A stretch of DNA of 64,000 nucleotides from Phytophthora hibernalis (GCA_012656075.1 JAAKBF010000056.1:62001-126000), one strand, 5' to 3'; positions 10,408 through 22,421 are shown, counted from the stretch's first letter. Numbers and translations: made by a program. The notes: a model not told the origin generated them from the sequence alone.

Positions 10408-11933
10408 CTACACTACAATACTCGGTGCTGGCGCCGCCACCGTGATACGGCCCGCTTTCTCCATTAACGTATTCTGTTGGGCCTGGAAAGCCTTGCGGAA
10501 TGTGTTGCTCAAACTGCCCATAACAATGTTTTGAGCGTCCGAGGCGTCTTGTGTACTAGCTTCAAGGCCGTCGTCGCGGTCTATGTAGAGTTGCACGACA
10601 ACCTCAACCACAGAGGAGTTTGTGTCGGTTGCTGAGGGCATGACTGTCGCCCAGCACTCGTCTCGGAACTTGAAGCCTTTTGTAGGCAGATGCATACGCT
10701 CTGCGGCGACGAAAACAGTTCGATCCACCTCTTCGAACTTCTCCATGTACTGCAATCCGTTGAGCTCGATCACCCCTGTAGGACTGCGCAGACACATCAC
10801 AAAGGTCTTCTCGTGGGTGTCGGGCCTCGAACTCTTCATCTGAAATAGACAAATTCACAATTTGTGAGTCAAAAGCAGAGTCCCAAACGTTGATGCGGCA
10901 CGAAGACTTACGTATTTGTACACCTTTTCGGGGTGTTCGCGGTACGTCGTGAGCTCCTTCCACAAGATCTCGTTTGCATCCTCCACAGAGCACGACATGG
11001 GTGTTGTCGTGACAAACTCGATCATTTTCCCTCGTCGAGCGTCGTACTTGATCTTCATATCGCAACTGATAGCAGGACACTGGTTCGAGTCCGTGAACTT
11101 GGACTTGGACTCCACATACAAATTCTTCACCATCGCCTCCAACTCTTTCAAAACGGCGTTGTTGCTGGCAGCTACGGACGAATCCGCGTCTTCACCTGAC
11201 ACGAGAGTCTGTTCTAGCCCTGAAGTGTCGACAGTACGTAGTCCATGCCCTATACAGTCACAATCAACCAGGTAAGAGCTCCACCCTCGACTACTATCCA
11301 CATGTCAACACTTACATGAAGCACTGATCGTTTCTGCAGCAGTCCACTCAACGACCCGTTCACCTTCTCTTGGTTGTCCAAGATGGACTTGAGTCTGCGG
11401 TTGGTCTTCTCGGACACCAGTCGTTCCTTGTACTGCGAGATAGCAATCTCCCTCCACGTCTCGGGCGGCTTCGTGTCCTTGACCACAATTGCGCCGTCGT
11501 CATCGGACGTCATCTCTGCATCCATCTCGAGCACGATGTTCCCCGGCAGGAACTTGCTCTTCTTGAGCAAATCCACCTGCGTCTCCAGCTCTTGTGCCTG
11601 CTCCCGAAGTGCCTGAATCTCGGCCTTTTCCGCTGCTGGAGTCTCGTGGAGGAGCTCGCGACGCTCCTCGTCCGCTGCTTCTTGGATTTATCCCCGGACT
11701 GGACGAAGTGTCGGACAATTTCCGTCGTTTCTTTGGTTTCGAGTCGTCGCTCTCGGCGTGAGCAGTTCGGCCGGCGTCACTTGCCGCAGAGCTTCCAATG
11801 GAGTGTTGTAGAGGGACCCGGCATCGACCAGAGCGTCCGTGAACGACTCCTCATTGAGGTCGCACGTGTCGATGAAAGCCAAGGCTTCTTCGAGCGAAAT
11901 GAGGTTGTCGTCTTCGGCCACGAGGACGTCCAT
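10408..11933 (-). CDS. bZIP-like protein with C-terminal START-like domain (three exons, frame breaks in exon 1)
   Basis: Exon 1 (11933 to 11316) begins with 'LEEALAFIDTCDL', then a KPKKRRK basic stretch, SSSTRLQQRK, and the zipper helix. It ends at a GTAAGT donor (11315-11310). Exon 2 (11249-10912) and exon 3 (10839-10408) encode a domain with 'MIEFVTTTPMSCSVEDANEIL' and a beta-rich C-terminal half, of the kind found behind the zipper in this oomycete family. I read it as START-like (lipid-binding helix-grip) with moderate confidence. Within exon 1 the frame shifts about three times, at least twice at homopolymers (C4 at 11692-11695, T4 at 11626-11629). Exon 2 shows one more (C3 near 11218). 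Adding one base at each would restore frame, so the gene may be intact in the organism. Confidence 0.65.
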
Positions 11934-12633
11934 GGTCCTTTGTCAAGATGAATAATGCGCTCACCCGACACGTTATATAAGCGGTCCAACGGCCACGCGA
12001 GCTGTCTCTGCTTGTCCGTAATACACAGCCTTAGTACAGATCAGCAGACGGGATAGGCACCGAGGAGGTCGACACAATCGGTGCATGTTGACGCGGCACG
12101 ACGGATTACGCGGCAGGTCTGCCGATCAAAGACGTGATCCCAACCGCTTCGAGCCAGTCGCTGCATACAGAATGGCTCAGATCGCCTCACCGTGAGTGGA
12201 CGGCCGTAGATGCAAGGGACAAGCATCTGATGGCATTTTGCTAGCACCAGGTGATCCCGAGAGTCGGACGGACAACAGAGCCTCGAGCGCTTGCCCACGA
12301 AAATTCCAGCTTGCCAGGAACGAGCAGGGCTTAGGATGGGGCTGAGAGAGACACCCGAGCTGCTTTATCCATAGCAATGGAGATGATAGAAGAGCTCCAT
12401 CTCGTTTCCGGGATGGAGGTGTCGTGGATGGCAACTTCATCGGTCTCGTTGGTTTTAATCGACGTGTAGTCACCGATGACTTGTAGTTGTTGCACCACGT
12501 TGCTCGACTCGTGACGAAATTCACGCGGTGTCGGTTGATGATGGACGTCGATTACGAGCAGTGAGTCTCTGCGTGCTGCACTACGAGGCGACCGCTTCAC
12601 GCAAAATAAATAAATTCAGAATACAATATTCTT
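11934..12633. other. Intergenic between two bZIP-like genes
   Basis: Upstream region of the 10.4-11.9 kb gene and downstream region of the next. Short frames only; no motif recognised. Confidence 0.5.
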
Positions 12634-14112
12634 TTAAGAGCGAACAACCACTTCGAACAGGTCAGCCACAGGTGACTTCCAGCAGTCGACTCTGCTCGCC
12701 TTGCCAGAACTTGCGCATAAATCTGCCAAATGTGCACAGGACGACTTCTTGACCGTATCGAAGGTCTTCGGGGATACATTCTCTCCTGACGACTCTAAGT
12801 ACAACTTCAGGTACGTGTGCATGACGCACGCGTTCGAGGGGTGCGTCTCGGACTGAACGAAGACGGAGTGAGCCTGCGTACGGACCCGGAGATTCTTCGT
12901 CGTCATCTGCATGAGATCTGACCAAATAATAATGAAACGGTCTCGCTCTTCATACTTCCGCAGGAAATGCAGCTTGTGGAAATGACAGGATGCGCTGTCC
13001 CGGAGTGGTACTGTCAGGTTCACTTTGGCTTCTAGAGTGTTGGGCTTGCGACTTCGATCCTGATAGGAATATCACACAGAAAGTCAGCAACTCCGAGGCG
13101 CTTGGCTGGTATCTCCAAGACCATCGACGTACCGAGGAGTTTTCGAGATAGTTCCATACATTGTTCAACGCTGCTCTCATGGACCAGTTCATGGGTGTTG
13201 TTGTCACGAATTCCATGACGTTGCCCTTGCACTTTTCGTCGTACGTGGTCTGGGAAGAACAGTATACCATGGAGTCTTCTCGTGGCCGAAACGTTTGGCC
13301 AAAGTTCCGATAAGCACATTCCACTTCATCTTCCAGTAGATTCATGAGATAGATGGAGTTGTCCACGGTCAAGAACGTGTCTTGAATTGTAGGGGACTCG
13401 AATGTTCGCACGAATTCTATTCCCTACGCAGCACAAACGTGGACAGATAGGTCAGTATCTCCGCCATCGACAACAACCAGCAGTATTTCGGCCATTTACT
13501 CACGTCAAGCACATTCCGCTTGTGTAGCGTACCACGCAGCTTGTTGGAAAGTTTCCACTGCTGCTCGAGCATCACCTTTAGACGTCGATTCGCTCGTTCC
13601 GCCTGTTGTCGTTGTTGATACTGAATGATCGCGTGGCGATGCCATTCTGATAACTCCCCATCGTTTAGTACGGCACCTTCGCCTTCGAACGCTACTGCTT
13701 TATGGTTGTGAGCTCCATTGCAGTCCACTGTCTTCCTCAATTGGTTCAAAAGGTTCCTAACTCGGCCACTTCGTCGCGAAGTGTCTGGAGCTCTGCCTTT
13801 TGCGACGTTGCAGGATCGTAGAAGAACTCGCCGTACTCCGGATCCGCTGCTTCTTCAGTGGCGAGGGAGCTCAGATGGATCAACTACATGCAGATTCATA
13901 ACCGATGGCGCCTTGGGACCAAACATCATTGGAACCGGTTCAGCGTCCAGCAGATCGTCGATCTCTTCCAGCATGAACGAATCCCTGCAACTCGGTACCG
14001 TAGCGTTAGACTGCAAGCTCTCGCCACGGGGGCCATCGTCGCAGAACTCGATGAACGCCAGCGCCTCATCAAGCGTGACCAGGTCCTCTGCACTGCTTGG
14101 CATGATACTCAT
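12634..14112 (-). CDS. bZIP-like protein with C-terminal START-like domain (three exons, frame breaks in exon 1)
   Basis: Exon 1 (14112 to 13504) opens with 'LDEALAFIEFCDD', then KKQRIRSTASSSTILQRRK, a Leu-heptad helix and W.RHAIIQYQQRQQAERANRRLK. It ends at a GTGAGT donor. Exon 2 (13423-13133, 97 codons) holds 'GNVMEFVTTTPMNWS'. Exon 3 (13059-12634, 142 codons including stop) holds the terminal domain with 'CHFHKLHFLRKYEERDR'. Exon order and phases match the gene at 10.4 kb. Three one-base breaks lie in exon 1, two of them at T4 (13798-13801) and A4 (13748-13751). Exons 2 and 3 are open. Likely a nuclear regulator; the ligand, if any, of the C-terminal domain is unknown. Confidence 0.7.
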
Positions 14113-14699
14113 CGTGGCTGCCCGAGTGACGCTGCCACCAATTTGTAGGTATAGTAGCGACGAAAGTCGGCTGGATGGTGATCTCCATGTGCAACGTGCG
14201 ACGAGTGCTTAGAGCAGGCACAAGTTTACTTGATCCGTGTTTACAGCGTTTGAAAGGCCTCGACAAAGCGGTAAACACCTCACGACACGTGGCTACCCAA
14301 CAGGTGGTGACGTGAGCGCCTCTCCATCCCAGAAACAAGATATGTCACACGATAAATGGTGTGGTAGATTCCACCCACACTGATCGACAGGCCACTTTAA
14401 TAGAGGGAAATCCCTCACTCTACCACTATTAAGCTAATCGATCAGTGATCGAGCCTCTGCTAATGACCTGAAGTAACCCAAACTTTGAAAACCTTCTCCT
14501 GACAGGGAGGAAGGAACGCCACTGTCCTGTCATTATCCACGTGCATTGACGTCTCCTTGAAGCCAACTTGTAACCAAGTCTCCGAAGGGTAGATGTGTGC
14601 CTCTGAACGAGGAATTCGAAGCTTCGAGTATAATAGTATCCAGGAATATTCAGAACGCATTGGCTTAGAGGTCCACCACCACCTTCGTCGATGTCTGAT
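14113..14699. other. Intergenic, upstream of bZIP-like gene
   Basis: No gene recognised. The right end grades into LINE-like sequence whose 5' limit I cannot place. Confidence 0.4.
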
Positions 14700-15060
14700 T
14701 GCGCTGTAGTCTCTACAAACTCAACCATGCTGGTGACCCGAGGTAGCTTTTACTCTGGACGAGCGTGGCCGGTTGACTTCGGCAACTGGACTGCATTCGG
14801 GTATCCCGCCACATCATCGCTAGCTCTTCGGAACACGAAAGCGGCAGCATGGCTAGCTCCCTCCATACTGAGGCGCAAAGGATTTCCTCCGAAGTTTTGT
14901 GCGATGGTACAGGCAATACACACGGGGACGACTGTGCAGTTCATGGCGAACGGAGAATTATCAAGGGCGGTGAAAGTGACGAGCGGCATTCGGCAGGGTG
15001 CCCGCTCGCGCCTCTGCTCTTCATATTGGCCGTAGACCTATTATACGATGAAGTAGAAGG
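14700..15060 (+). mobile_element. Non-LTR retrotransposon (LINE) reverse transcriptase, first part
   Basis: The plus strand encodes a reverse-transcriptase palm segment: 'ILRRKGFPPKFCAMVQ', then IHTGTT, then GIRQG followed after a one-base break (G3 at 14997-14999) by CPLAPLLFILAVDLLYD. The GIRQGCPLSP-type block is diagnostic of non-LTR RT. The sequence stops abruptly near 15060 and the following RT block (FADD) appears about 1 kb later, so the element is split by an insertion. Confidence 0.75.
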
Positions 15061-16029
15061 AGACAACGCGGTGATGAAAAAGTTCGTGGTGTAGTCAAAG
15101 AGGCCTACAAGGATCTTGCTATCCTGCAGCGCTACCAGATTCTTGTCATGAGCGAGTCAAAGCCAGGAGTTGTGAGTTGCCGTGTTGGACCGGCTGACGA
15201 GGTTGTTAACCAAGATTTACGGCGTGTTTTCGATGGTATTCACACCGACGCTGTAAAACTTCGTGGCCTCCTTGAGAATCATCTAGAGACTCTACAACCC
15301 CTGCTCCAAATTTCGAGAAGAAGCAGCAGATGCACGACAAAATTCGGCCGTACGTCCCCAGGGAATACGCTTCGGACCCAATATATGACACGCCCACCGA
15401 TGAAGAGGAGAGACTTGCGAACGAAACCAAGCAGGCTCGCCGTAAAGCGAATGCCCAGAAAAAGACAGCATCCCCAACTTCTACTAGAGCCGAAGATGCC
15501 CCCACGGAACCCACAAAAGAACAAGCGACTGAAAATGAAGACCTCATGAAAGTAGCGAGGGACAGCTCAGCTCAACCGAAGACAGGAAAACAATCTCGGA
15601 AGCGTGCCAAGAAAGATAAGTAGTGCAGCTGAATGATGGCAGTTAATCCAAATGATCCTTTCGTCCAATACCGAAACTATCCAAAATGGGTCCTTCGTAC
15701 CCAAAATTATAAATAATTACCCCTCATAAATTTAAGATCACTCATAGACCCTTCAATTTAGACCTGAAGGAATCGAATTAGAACCTGGGAATAGTTGCAA
15801 TCGCTTCAGCAGGAAAAACTACGCTAAGGGAGCCATAAAAAATTCTAGAAAGTTGCATCAACAGGGAGACATGTTTTTAGAGGACCGAAGCCTAACGAGT
15901 ATTTCACTTTTCAATAGTCTGAAGGGACCATTCGAAAGAGGATACGCTCCTGTTTTGAATGGTGTGCCTAAATCGCGATTAATACTTAGGTTAGTAAGCA
16001 TCTTTTCGTTTGACGCCGTCTCATCTTTA
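15061..16029 (+). mobile_element. Unclassified element fragment inserted in the LINE
   Basis: Contains a plus-strand coding stretch (15100-15623) with a short core (LAILQRYQILVMSESKPG) and a Lys/Glu-rich tail ending KQSRKRAKKDK, with one internal frame change near 15310. A low-complexity non-coding segment follows to about 15850. The coding part looks like the C-terminal end of a transposon protein, but I do not recognise the superfamily. Boundaries are approximate, set by where LINE similarity stops and resumes. Confidence 0.45.
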
Positions 16030-16720
16030 GGAGAAGAAGCGCAGAGTAGACAGCTGAAGGTCTCCGGATTTGCAGACGACACGGCGATATACATCGCACA
16101 CAGACGGATGCAGCAGAATGCGATTGCAGCGGTGGAGCGCTTTTCGTCGGCATCAGGACTGCAGCTGAATGTGCTCAAGTCCGCAGCGATCCACTTAGGA
16201 CCACCACGAGAGCAGCATGATGTCACACAAGTAGCAGAGGAGACCCCAAGACCAGAAGTAAAGGAGGTGACGACTACTCGATATTTGGGGCGCATTGCAG
16301 GCAATGGAGACACGGTAGAAGAAGCTTGGGGCAAAGCATTTGAGTCGCTACGGGTACGGCTCAGGTCAAGACCAACACTGTTCAGCAGAGAGCAACGATC
16401 GCGTCGGCCACAATAGTACCGAAGTTGCTATACGTTGCGCGTCACGCATGGCCAACAGCGGACCTAGTGCAACAAGCAGACGCAAGAGTGAAAAACTTCG
16501 TTTGGATCTCGATCTTCACCAGACCAGAGAAGTCGCCGCACGGATTGATCAAGATCCCAAGAACGCCTTCGGTCAAGAGATGAACCGTGCAATAGACCTG
16601 ACTGAAGCTATTTTCTAAATTCGTCTTTCAGCTAGACATCTACCTGGGGCGATTAATCGCATGGCAGACGAAGGCTCGAGGGCGTGGTCTTCACCTTACT
16701 CACGTATATGTTCTACTTTG
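16030..16720 (+). mobile_element. LINE reverse transcriptase, second part
   Basis: Resumes with 'LKVSGFADDTAIYIA', the catalytic FADD box of non-LTR reverse transcriptases, then ASGLQLNVLKSA and RYLG (thumb-side motifs). A frame change near 16350 leads into a C-terminal region to about 16700, where the tyrosine-recombinase element begins. Together with 14700-15060 it forms one interrupted, non-functional LINE. Confidence 0.75.
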
Positions 16721-16722
16721 TC

Positions 16723-17872
16723 ATGTCCATGGCGTCAGGTACAAGTGCCCGAGCATTGGAGGCGAATCTACAAGGAGTTCTCCGCGAACTGCAGTCTAAC
16801 TCACTGGCCAAGTCGTCGCAAAAGCGGTACCAAGCCTCCTGGAAGCAGTGGTGGCGATGGTGTGCGGACATGGAGTACGGTCCCTGGCTTTCGAACGATC
16901 CCGCGATCGCGCCCCGTCAGCTTGTACTCTTCGCCGTCTACTGCTACCGATACGGCAGCGGCACTTCAACATCACGAGGAAATTCTCTACAGACCATCCA
17001 GTCCAAAATCAGGGCGATTACGTGGTATCATCGGTGGGAGTTTGGTTTCAACATCAGCCTCCTCCCCCACCACGCCATGGCAATCAAGGGAATTCATCAT
17101 CCCCAGCCCTTCCCCCGACCCAAGCACCCAATCTCGCTACCGATCCTTCGATCTCTCCTCCAGATTCTCAATTTCAAGTCAGCCCATGACCGTGTCTTGT
17201 GGGGGCTACGGTCATGGACTTCTTCTTTCTCCAGAGGTGCAGCGAGTATCTGCGTAATGGAAGGAAGCAGTACCGATTTACAATTCGTCGCTCCGACGTT
17301 GTCTTCTACGACCAAGAAGGACGATGGTGCGATCTAAGGAAAAAAATTCGGCGAGTCCAGATTAATTTTCGCGGGGCAAAATCGACCAGGCCGGGGTGGG
17401 TGTGTCGCGATCAATGACGACGTCGGCAATTTCGTGGTGTTGCCCCGTTCGTGCAACGCGGTTTCTTGTCGAGCACCACCGCTCTGTTAGCGACGACCCT
17501 GACGAGCTGCTATGCAAGGTGCAGAGTGGCAAGTTTTTACAAGTACGTGATATCAATCAGCGAATCAAGGCCGCTGCTAACATTGCAGGTCAAGATCCAA
17601 GTCGGTTCTCAACGCACTCTCTCAGAATCGGAGGAGCAGCGGCGCTCTTCGCAGCAGGAATCGACAGTTTGCCAATCAAACTATTCGGTCGCAGGCGGTC
17701 ATCTGCCTTCGAGAGGTACACTCGCATCAACGACAAAGTTACTACCACGATGGCGCGGCAAATGGTTAGATCAAGTCCCTTCGCTTGCTCTAACAGCAAG
17801 GGCTACCTCCTCGCTACACCCAGACAGGAGGCAGTGTCAATAGAGCAAGCTTCGCGCCCCAACACTGAGTGA
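16723..17872 (+). mobile_element. Tyrosine-recombinase transposon (DIRS/Crypton-like) fragment
   Basis: Starts at ATG 16723. The N-terminal part (AKSSQKRYQASWKQWWRWC, then PRQLVLFAVYCYRYG) resembles the SAM-like core-binding domain of tyrosine recombinases. The C-terminal catalytic part shows an RCSEYLR arginine box (about 17230), FSTHSLRIGGAA (the H-x-x-R box, about 17610) and SSAFERYTRI (nucleophile Tyr, about 17715). The usual Trp before the Tyr is replaced (GRRRSS rather than GRW). Two frame changes break the reading. No reverse transcriptase of DIRS type is adjacent, so either a Crypton or a DIRS fragment. Confidence 0.65.
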
Positions 17873-18040
17873 AAAACGCTTGGTTTCACTATGGGGTTTA
17901 ACCCCCACACTTACGGATCCTAGGGCTACGCGAGGCTGGGATAGGAATGGAAACCGACTTATATATGAAAAGAAGAGGTCTTAAAATCGAAGACAGTTGC
18001 TGGGAGCAGAAGCTATTTGGGGATATCGGCGGTGTCAGGC

Positions 18041-19350
18041 TCAAGAGTGATCGTTGAACGAGGAGTCGAAGTGAGTTTTTCCTTGATACTCGGTTATGCG
18101 GCATCCTTGCAAAGCCACGACGTTGCCAACACGACTCGGCGTGATCAAATCCGCGAAGGTTCCCCAAAGCGTGCAGGACATCTCGGTAGTTGTACAGTCG
18201 GCAAGTCGTATCTCCCGGTGCCGGCCTTCTTTACCACTGTCCGTGGCCGTCTTTGGTTCTGTGACTGCGTGAATGGTCGCGATAACGTTAACGAATGAGC
18301 CAGCACTTGAACCTAGGATTTGAGCAAGCGTGTACCACGGAAACGCTTCTTGGAGGCGAGGTATCTTGTACAGATTGGCAGCGCGCCATTGGAGTAGTTG
18401 CGCAGCCTCGGGAATAGACGCGTTAACAGCGCACGATGAATTCAAAACCGTAGATAACTCCAAGCCGTGGCGATGCGAAATGCCGTAGTCGGGTCCGCTG
18501 GCAACACTGAAAGGACTCGTACGCGGGTTTGCTGCACATTTCTCGCGCAACGGGATAGCTTCTTGATCGCTAACCAACTCCGGGATTAGATAGTACACGT
18601 CTTCTCCATTCATGTACACCTGACAATACTTCTTCACCACAATCTCGCTACAACTTTCAAAAAATTCTTCCGCTCCAAATCATCTAACACGAACTGCGCT
18701 CGCCGATCTCGCAGCGGGCGAACCACAGTCTTCCGTTTGATCCCAGTTTCGAGCAAGATACACCCGCAGGAAGCGCAGGCCCAAATATCCGTCGACTCAG
18801 ACTCCAATGCGTTTACCATCTTCTGACAGACACCTGTATCCGAAGGCGTTGGATATTCATTTAGTATCTCTTCCAGGTGACCGCGCAACATCTCACCAGC
18901 GCCATCATTTCCATTCAGATGCTCATTGCCAAAGACGAAACCGTTCGGGTCTGCTCCGCAGCAATAGTAATAGGCGAGGGCGAGACGAGGATCATTCGTG
19001 AACCGCTGACCAGCACTCAAGCTTTGGATTTCCGCTTCAGTGAAATCACGTCTCGATAACGCCAACTCACTCAGGTCATCTAGAATATTGACAGCTTCCT
19101 GCCGATCCTCGCCGCGCCGGTGTTTAGCTCTTGCTTTTTGTTTCACGCGCCATCCGCGTTCCTTTTCAAGGCGAGCCATTGTTTCACGGGGAACCTCCTC
19201 CGACCTTTTCCTTTCTCGCCGAGCCCGCTCTTTTTCAACACGCTGCCGACGCTCAGCGACAATTCCTCCGCTTTCTGTTTCGTCCGTCGAGCCCTCTCAT
19301 TCACCAGTCCCTGCCGACGCTCCGGTGACCTTTCACCGGCCATCGTCCTC
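18041..19350 (-). mobile_element. Helitron-like N-terminal region fused to an OB-fold (RPA-like) segment
   Basis: The minus-strand reading begins in an Arg/Glu-rich stretch (ERRQRVEKERARRERKR), continues through FTNDPRLALAYYYCCGADP and 'WACASCGCILLETGI' (a paired-Cys motif), and reaches YYLIPELVS, resembling the region in front of the Helitron replicase domain in oomycete elements. After about 18490 the character changes to FVNVIATIHAVTEPKT and TTEMSCTLWGTFADLI, typical of an RPA-type OB fold, ending at 18041. One break at a run of six A (18659-18664) separates the two open frames, and another lies near 19265. The Helitron and OB-fold assignments rest on motif recall; the join is seen directly. 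Confidence 0.5.
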
Positions 19351-19509
19351 GCCTGTCAAGAACGATCCGCCTCTAGCCGATGGTTACGCTCCAGCGCAGT
19401 ATCGACGGCCCTCCTCTTGCTCTCCTCTCGCTGTCGATCTGCCGCAACTGATTGTGGGGTAACCCCCGGCGTCTCTGCAGCACCACTGTCCATAGCTGAC
19501 CGACAGGAC

Positions 19510-19935
19510 ACTTAGCGCTGCTTTCCAATTGCACGCTGCACGGACACGAGTTGCGATCTGCGAGCTGTGAGCTGAATACATCCATCTTGCTTGCGACCCC
19601 ATCTATGCCCGCGCCATCGTCGCCTGCGAGCCGAAGACATCCGTCTCGCTTGCGATCCCATCATTCAGTCCACGTAGCGCTGCTATCCAAGTGCACTCAG
19701 CGCAGGCACTGTTTGCATCGCCCAGTCGGCACCAACGCCTGAGACCCTGTCATTCCTAGCGCTGTTTTTCAATTGCACGCAGCACGGGCACGAGCTGCGA
19801 ACTGAGCACATACATCTTGCTTGCGACCTCATCGCCCAGACGGCATGCCTGCGCCACCGCTGAAAATATCCATCTTCGCTTGAGATCCCATCACTCAGCC
19901 CAAACGCATCGGTTCGACTGACCATCTCACACTAC
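19510..19935. repeat. Diverged tandem repeat, about 245-bp period
   Basis: A block starting TAGCGCTGCTTTCCAATTGC near 19514 and running through ATCTTGCTTGCGACC recurs near 19757 in diverged form. A third, partial echo (CATCCGTCTCGCTTGCGATCC) lies between. Non-coding as far as I can see, 5' of the Helitron-like reading. Confidence 0.6.
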
Positions 19936-20412
19936 CGGTATACCGACCCGGACAGCGGGACGCTCACTCCACGTAATAATCCTGTTTGGGCTGTGCTGTA
20001 AGCACTTCGTTACTTCGTATCCCAGAAAAATTCCCTTCCTTTCTACAGCCCAGCATGTTGTATATACTACTTGTTAAAAACAGACTATACTAGAAATTTG
20101 TAAAGGATGAAAAAGTACGATACGATTTTATGTTCTGCGGGAAGATCACCTGACTGGTGATACAATGATTGCGAACTTCTTTGCAGCACTATGCACCTCC
20201 ATGTTGTCAAAGGCACCCACACTACAGCAACGAGTTCTGACAGGCCGTATAGCATACATGTTGGAGGTGTTCGTTTTTACTGGATCAGAACAGACTTCAC
20301 AAAATGTATAGGCTATTCGTAACATCAACAATGATTGCAACGGAAACGTTTTCAACCGGTTTGCTATGTAAAGACAAATTTCACTCTTTGTCACTGCTTC
20401 CCTCCTCACCGG

Positions 20413-20460
20413 TGGCACGGCCGCCCTCGCCACCGCTGGCACGACCGCCCTCGCCACCGC
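20413..20460. repeat. 24-bp tandem duplication, GC-rich
   Basis: Two copies of a TGGCACG(G/A)CCGCCCTCGCCACCGC unit with one mismatch, followed by further GCTGCCGCC-rich sequence. It lies just beyond the 3' end of the piggyBac gene. Confidence 0.8.
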
Positions 20461-21358
20461 TGCTGCCGCCGCCACCCTCTCCGTCGCTTCTCTCAGCACC
20501 GCTGTCGCCGCTACCTTCTCCACCGCCGGCAGCACGTCGGCACTTCTTTCCGAGACCTCGCATCTGAATATCGCGGCCCACACGAGGGCGCGGACGCTCT
20601 TGTCCGTTCTTTCACATGTCATGCCAGATTTGGTGGCATGTCATGGTGTTCCCAGGGTAGTCGTTTGGCCGAATATAACCGCAAAGGTAGACGCTAGACA
20701 TACAAATACATATTTAGCGAACGATCCACAGCACTTGCTGTGCACAAACTTACCGCCTATTGCCCTCGCTGCATGCCTCGCAGTAGAATCTTGTAGCACT
20801 TCGTTGCCCAACTTTCTGCTTTCGAATCGAACAGATCTTGCACTGGTGCTGTGGGCGCTTCCGGACGCCCTCACGGACTTGCGTCCACTCGGGAACTCTC
20901 TCAACTTGTGCTCAACCGAAACTGCGTTTCGATTTTGATCGGACGACCCGGGTGAGAATATCTGAACAACATCAAAACAAGTCAGTCAATATACAACATT
21001 GTACAACAAGATTGCCAGCAAACATGTAGGATATACCTCATCAATGAAGTCGGCAGCAGTGACTTGTAGAAGTTGTGCCTGCAAATCTGTCAGAAACTCA
21101 GCATGATCAGCAGCAGGTTCACCTATCAGCTTCTGGGCCTCGCGATAGACGATGTATGCGTTCACGATCGCCATATCCACAAGACCCAAGAAGATTGTCT
21201 TGTAGTCCTTTCGAAAGCGCACGGACAGTTGCAGCGAGTAGCGCTGCAGGCGCAACTGGTCATGAATATCTACCCCGCCTATCCAGCGATGATAGTCACG
21301 CATCGCTGATGGACAGGGTATGATAGCCCTCTGACCACCGGATAGTTGTCGTCCTTTA

Positions 21359-21377
21359 TCCATCCATCCATCCATCC
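21359..21377. repeat. (CCAT)n microsatellite inside the piggyBac gene
   Basis: About five tandem CCAT units. On the coding strand it reads as ATGG repeats within or beside a short intron of the transposase. Confidence 0.85.
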
Positions 21378-22401
21378 AATACAATAAGTAAGATACCAAC
21401 CACCATAATGGGCACCCACAAAACGTACCGCATGTCTCGATGACTGTGCTGTGGCCGGTTGAAAGAAGATAGACAGGAAGGCGGTCCCACCAAAGCATCA
21501 CTTGCAGGAGGTCGCAGCATTTCGCTACAGCCGTCGTGCTGGTGTCTCGCGCAATATGTGCTGGGCGAGATGCGTCCGTCGAAATTAGGCTTGCTGGGAA
21601 CATTTTCTTGTTCGTTTGTACGGTGCCAACCGTGTAAACATTCCGGGCCAGAAGTTGCAGCGCTAGCTGGATTGAAGTATAAAAGCGATCCGTCACCACC
21701 GTGTGGTATACGCCTGCTTCTGGAGCAGGAATAACCTCATGCAGATTCCGGATAACTGCTGCAAGGCCAGAGTTAGGGTCAGCAGAAAATTGGTTCGGCG
21801 GTCCGCATCCCAGCTCGTCCGTGTGCTGGTTCGTCCCACAGTATACTTCGAGGCTTCATGTAGTATATACAACAAACAAAACAATTCACAGGGGGTCGTA
21901 TACAACATGTGAGACTTAGCCAAAAAATGCGGCTTCCGTGGTGAAGGCTCGCAAGAAACACTAGTGCACGTACCGCAGACAATATGCAGTCTTCGCGCAG
22001 CACGTCATAAACAGCTTTGTTCCCCACTTGTGGGGATTGTCCTTCATGAATTGTCTGGTCACGTTGTGGCGGCTCCGTGACGGAATCATTGCTTCGTCAC
22101 AAGCCAGTACAGGAGGAACCGTGAAACCCCATCCAAATATCTGCTGCAAGGTGTCCACGACTGAGCGGACCTTCCACGCGCGATCCGTTTCAGCTCGGGC
22201 ATCCGTATTGTCCGTAAAATTGAGATTCTGCATGACACGCTCAAAGTGCGACTTACCCATGACGCTCCCAAATGTACCCTTGGCGACCGCTCTAACTGGC
22301 GTCCGAGCCCAGTGATCAGCAAAGCGACACTTGTGGGGGCATATCATTCTCGCTACCAACAGCCCGATGCAGTGCACAATGTCCTCCGGCACGATCTTTC
22401 T

Positions 22402-22421
22402 TGTGTGTGTGTGTGTGTGTG
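22402..22421. repeat. (TG)n dinucleotide microsatellite
   Basis: Ten TG units near the 5' end of the piggyBac reading, where they translate as a His-Thr run on the minus strand. This suggests the true coding start is to the 3' side of it. Confidence 0.9.

Noticed and set aside
15148..15623. Assignment of the inserted coding fragment to a named transposase superfamily
   Set aside because: No catalytic motif is visible in this C-terminal piece; naming it would be a guess.
20304..20622. Gly/Glu-Arg-rich or Pro-rich proteins on either strand
   Set aside because: Low-complexity translation of the 24-bp GC-rich repeat; every frame gives a repetitive peptide.
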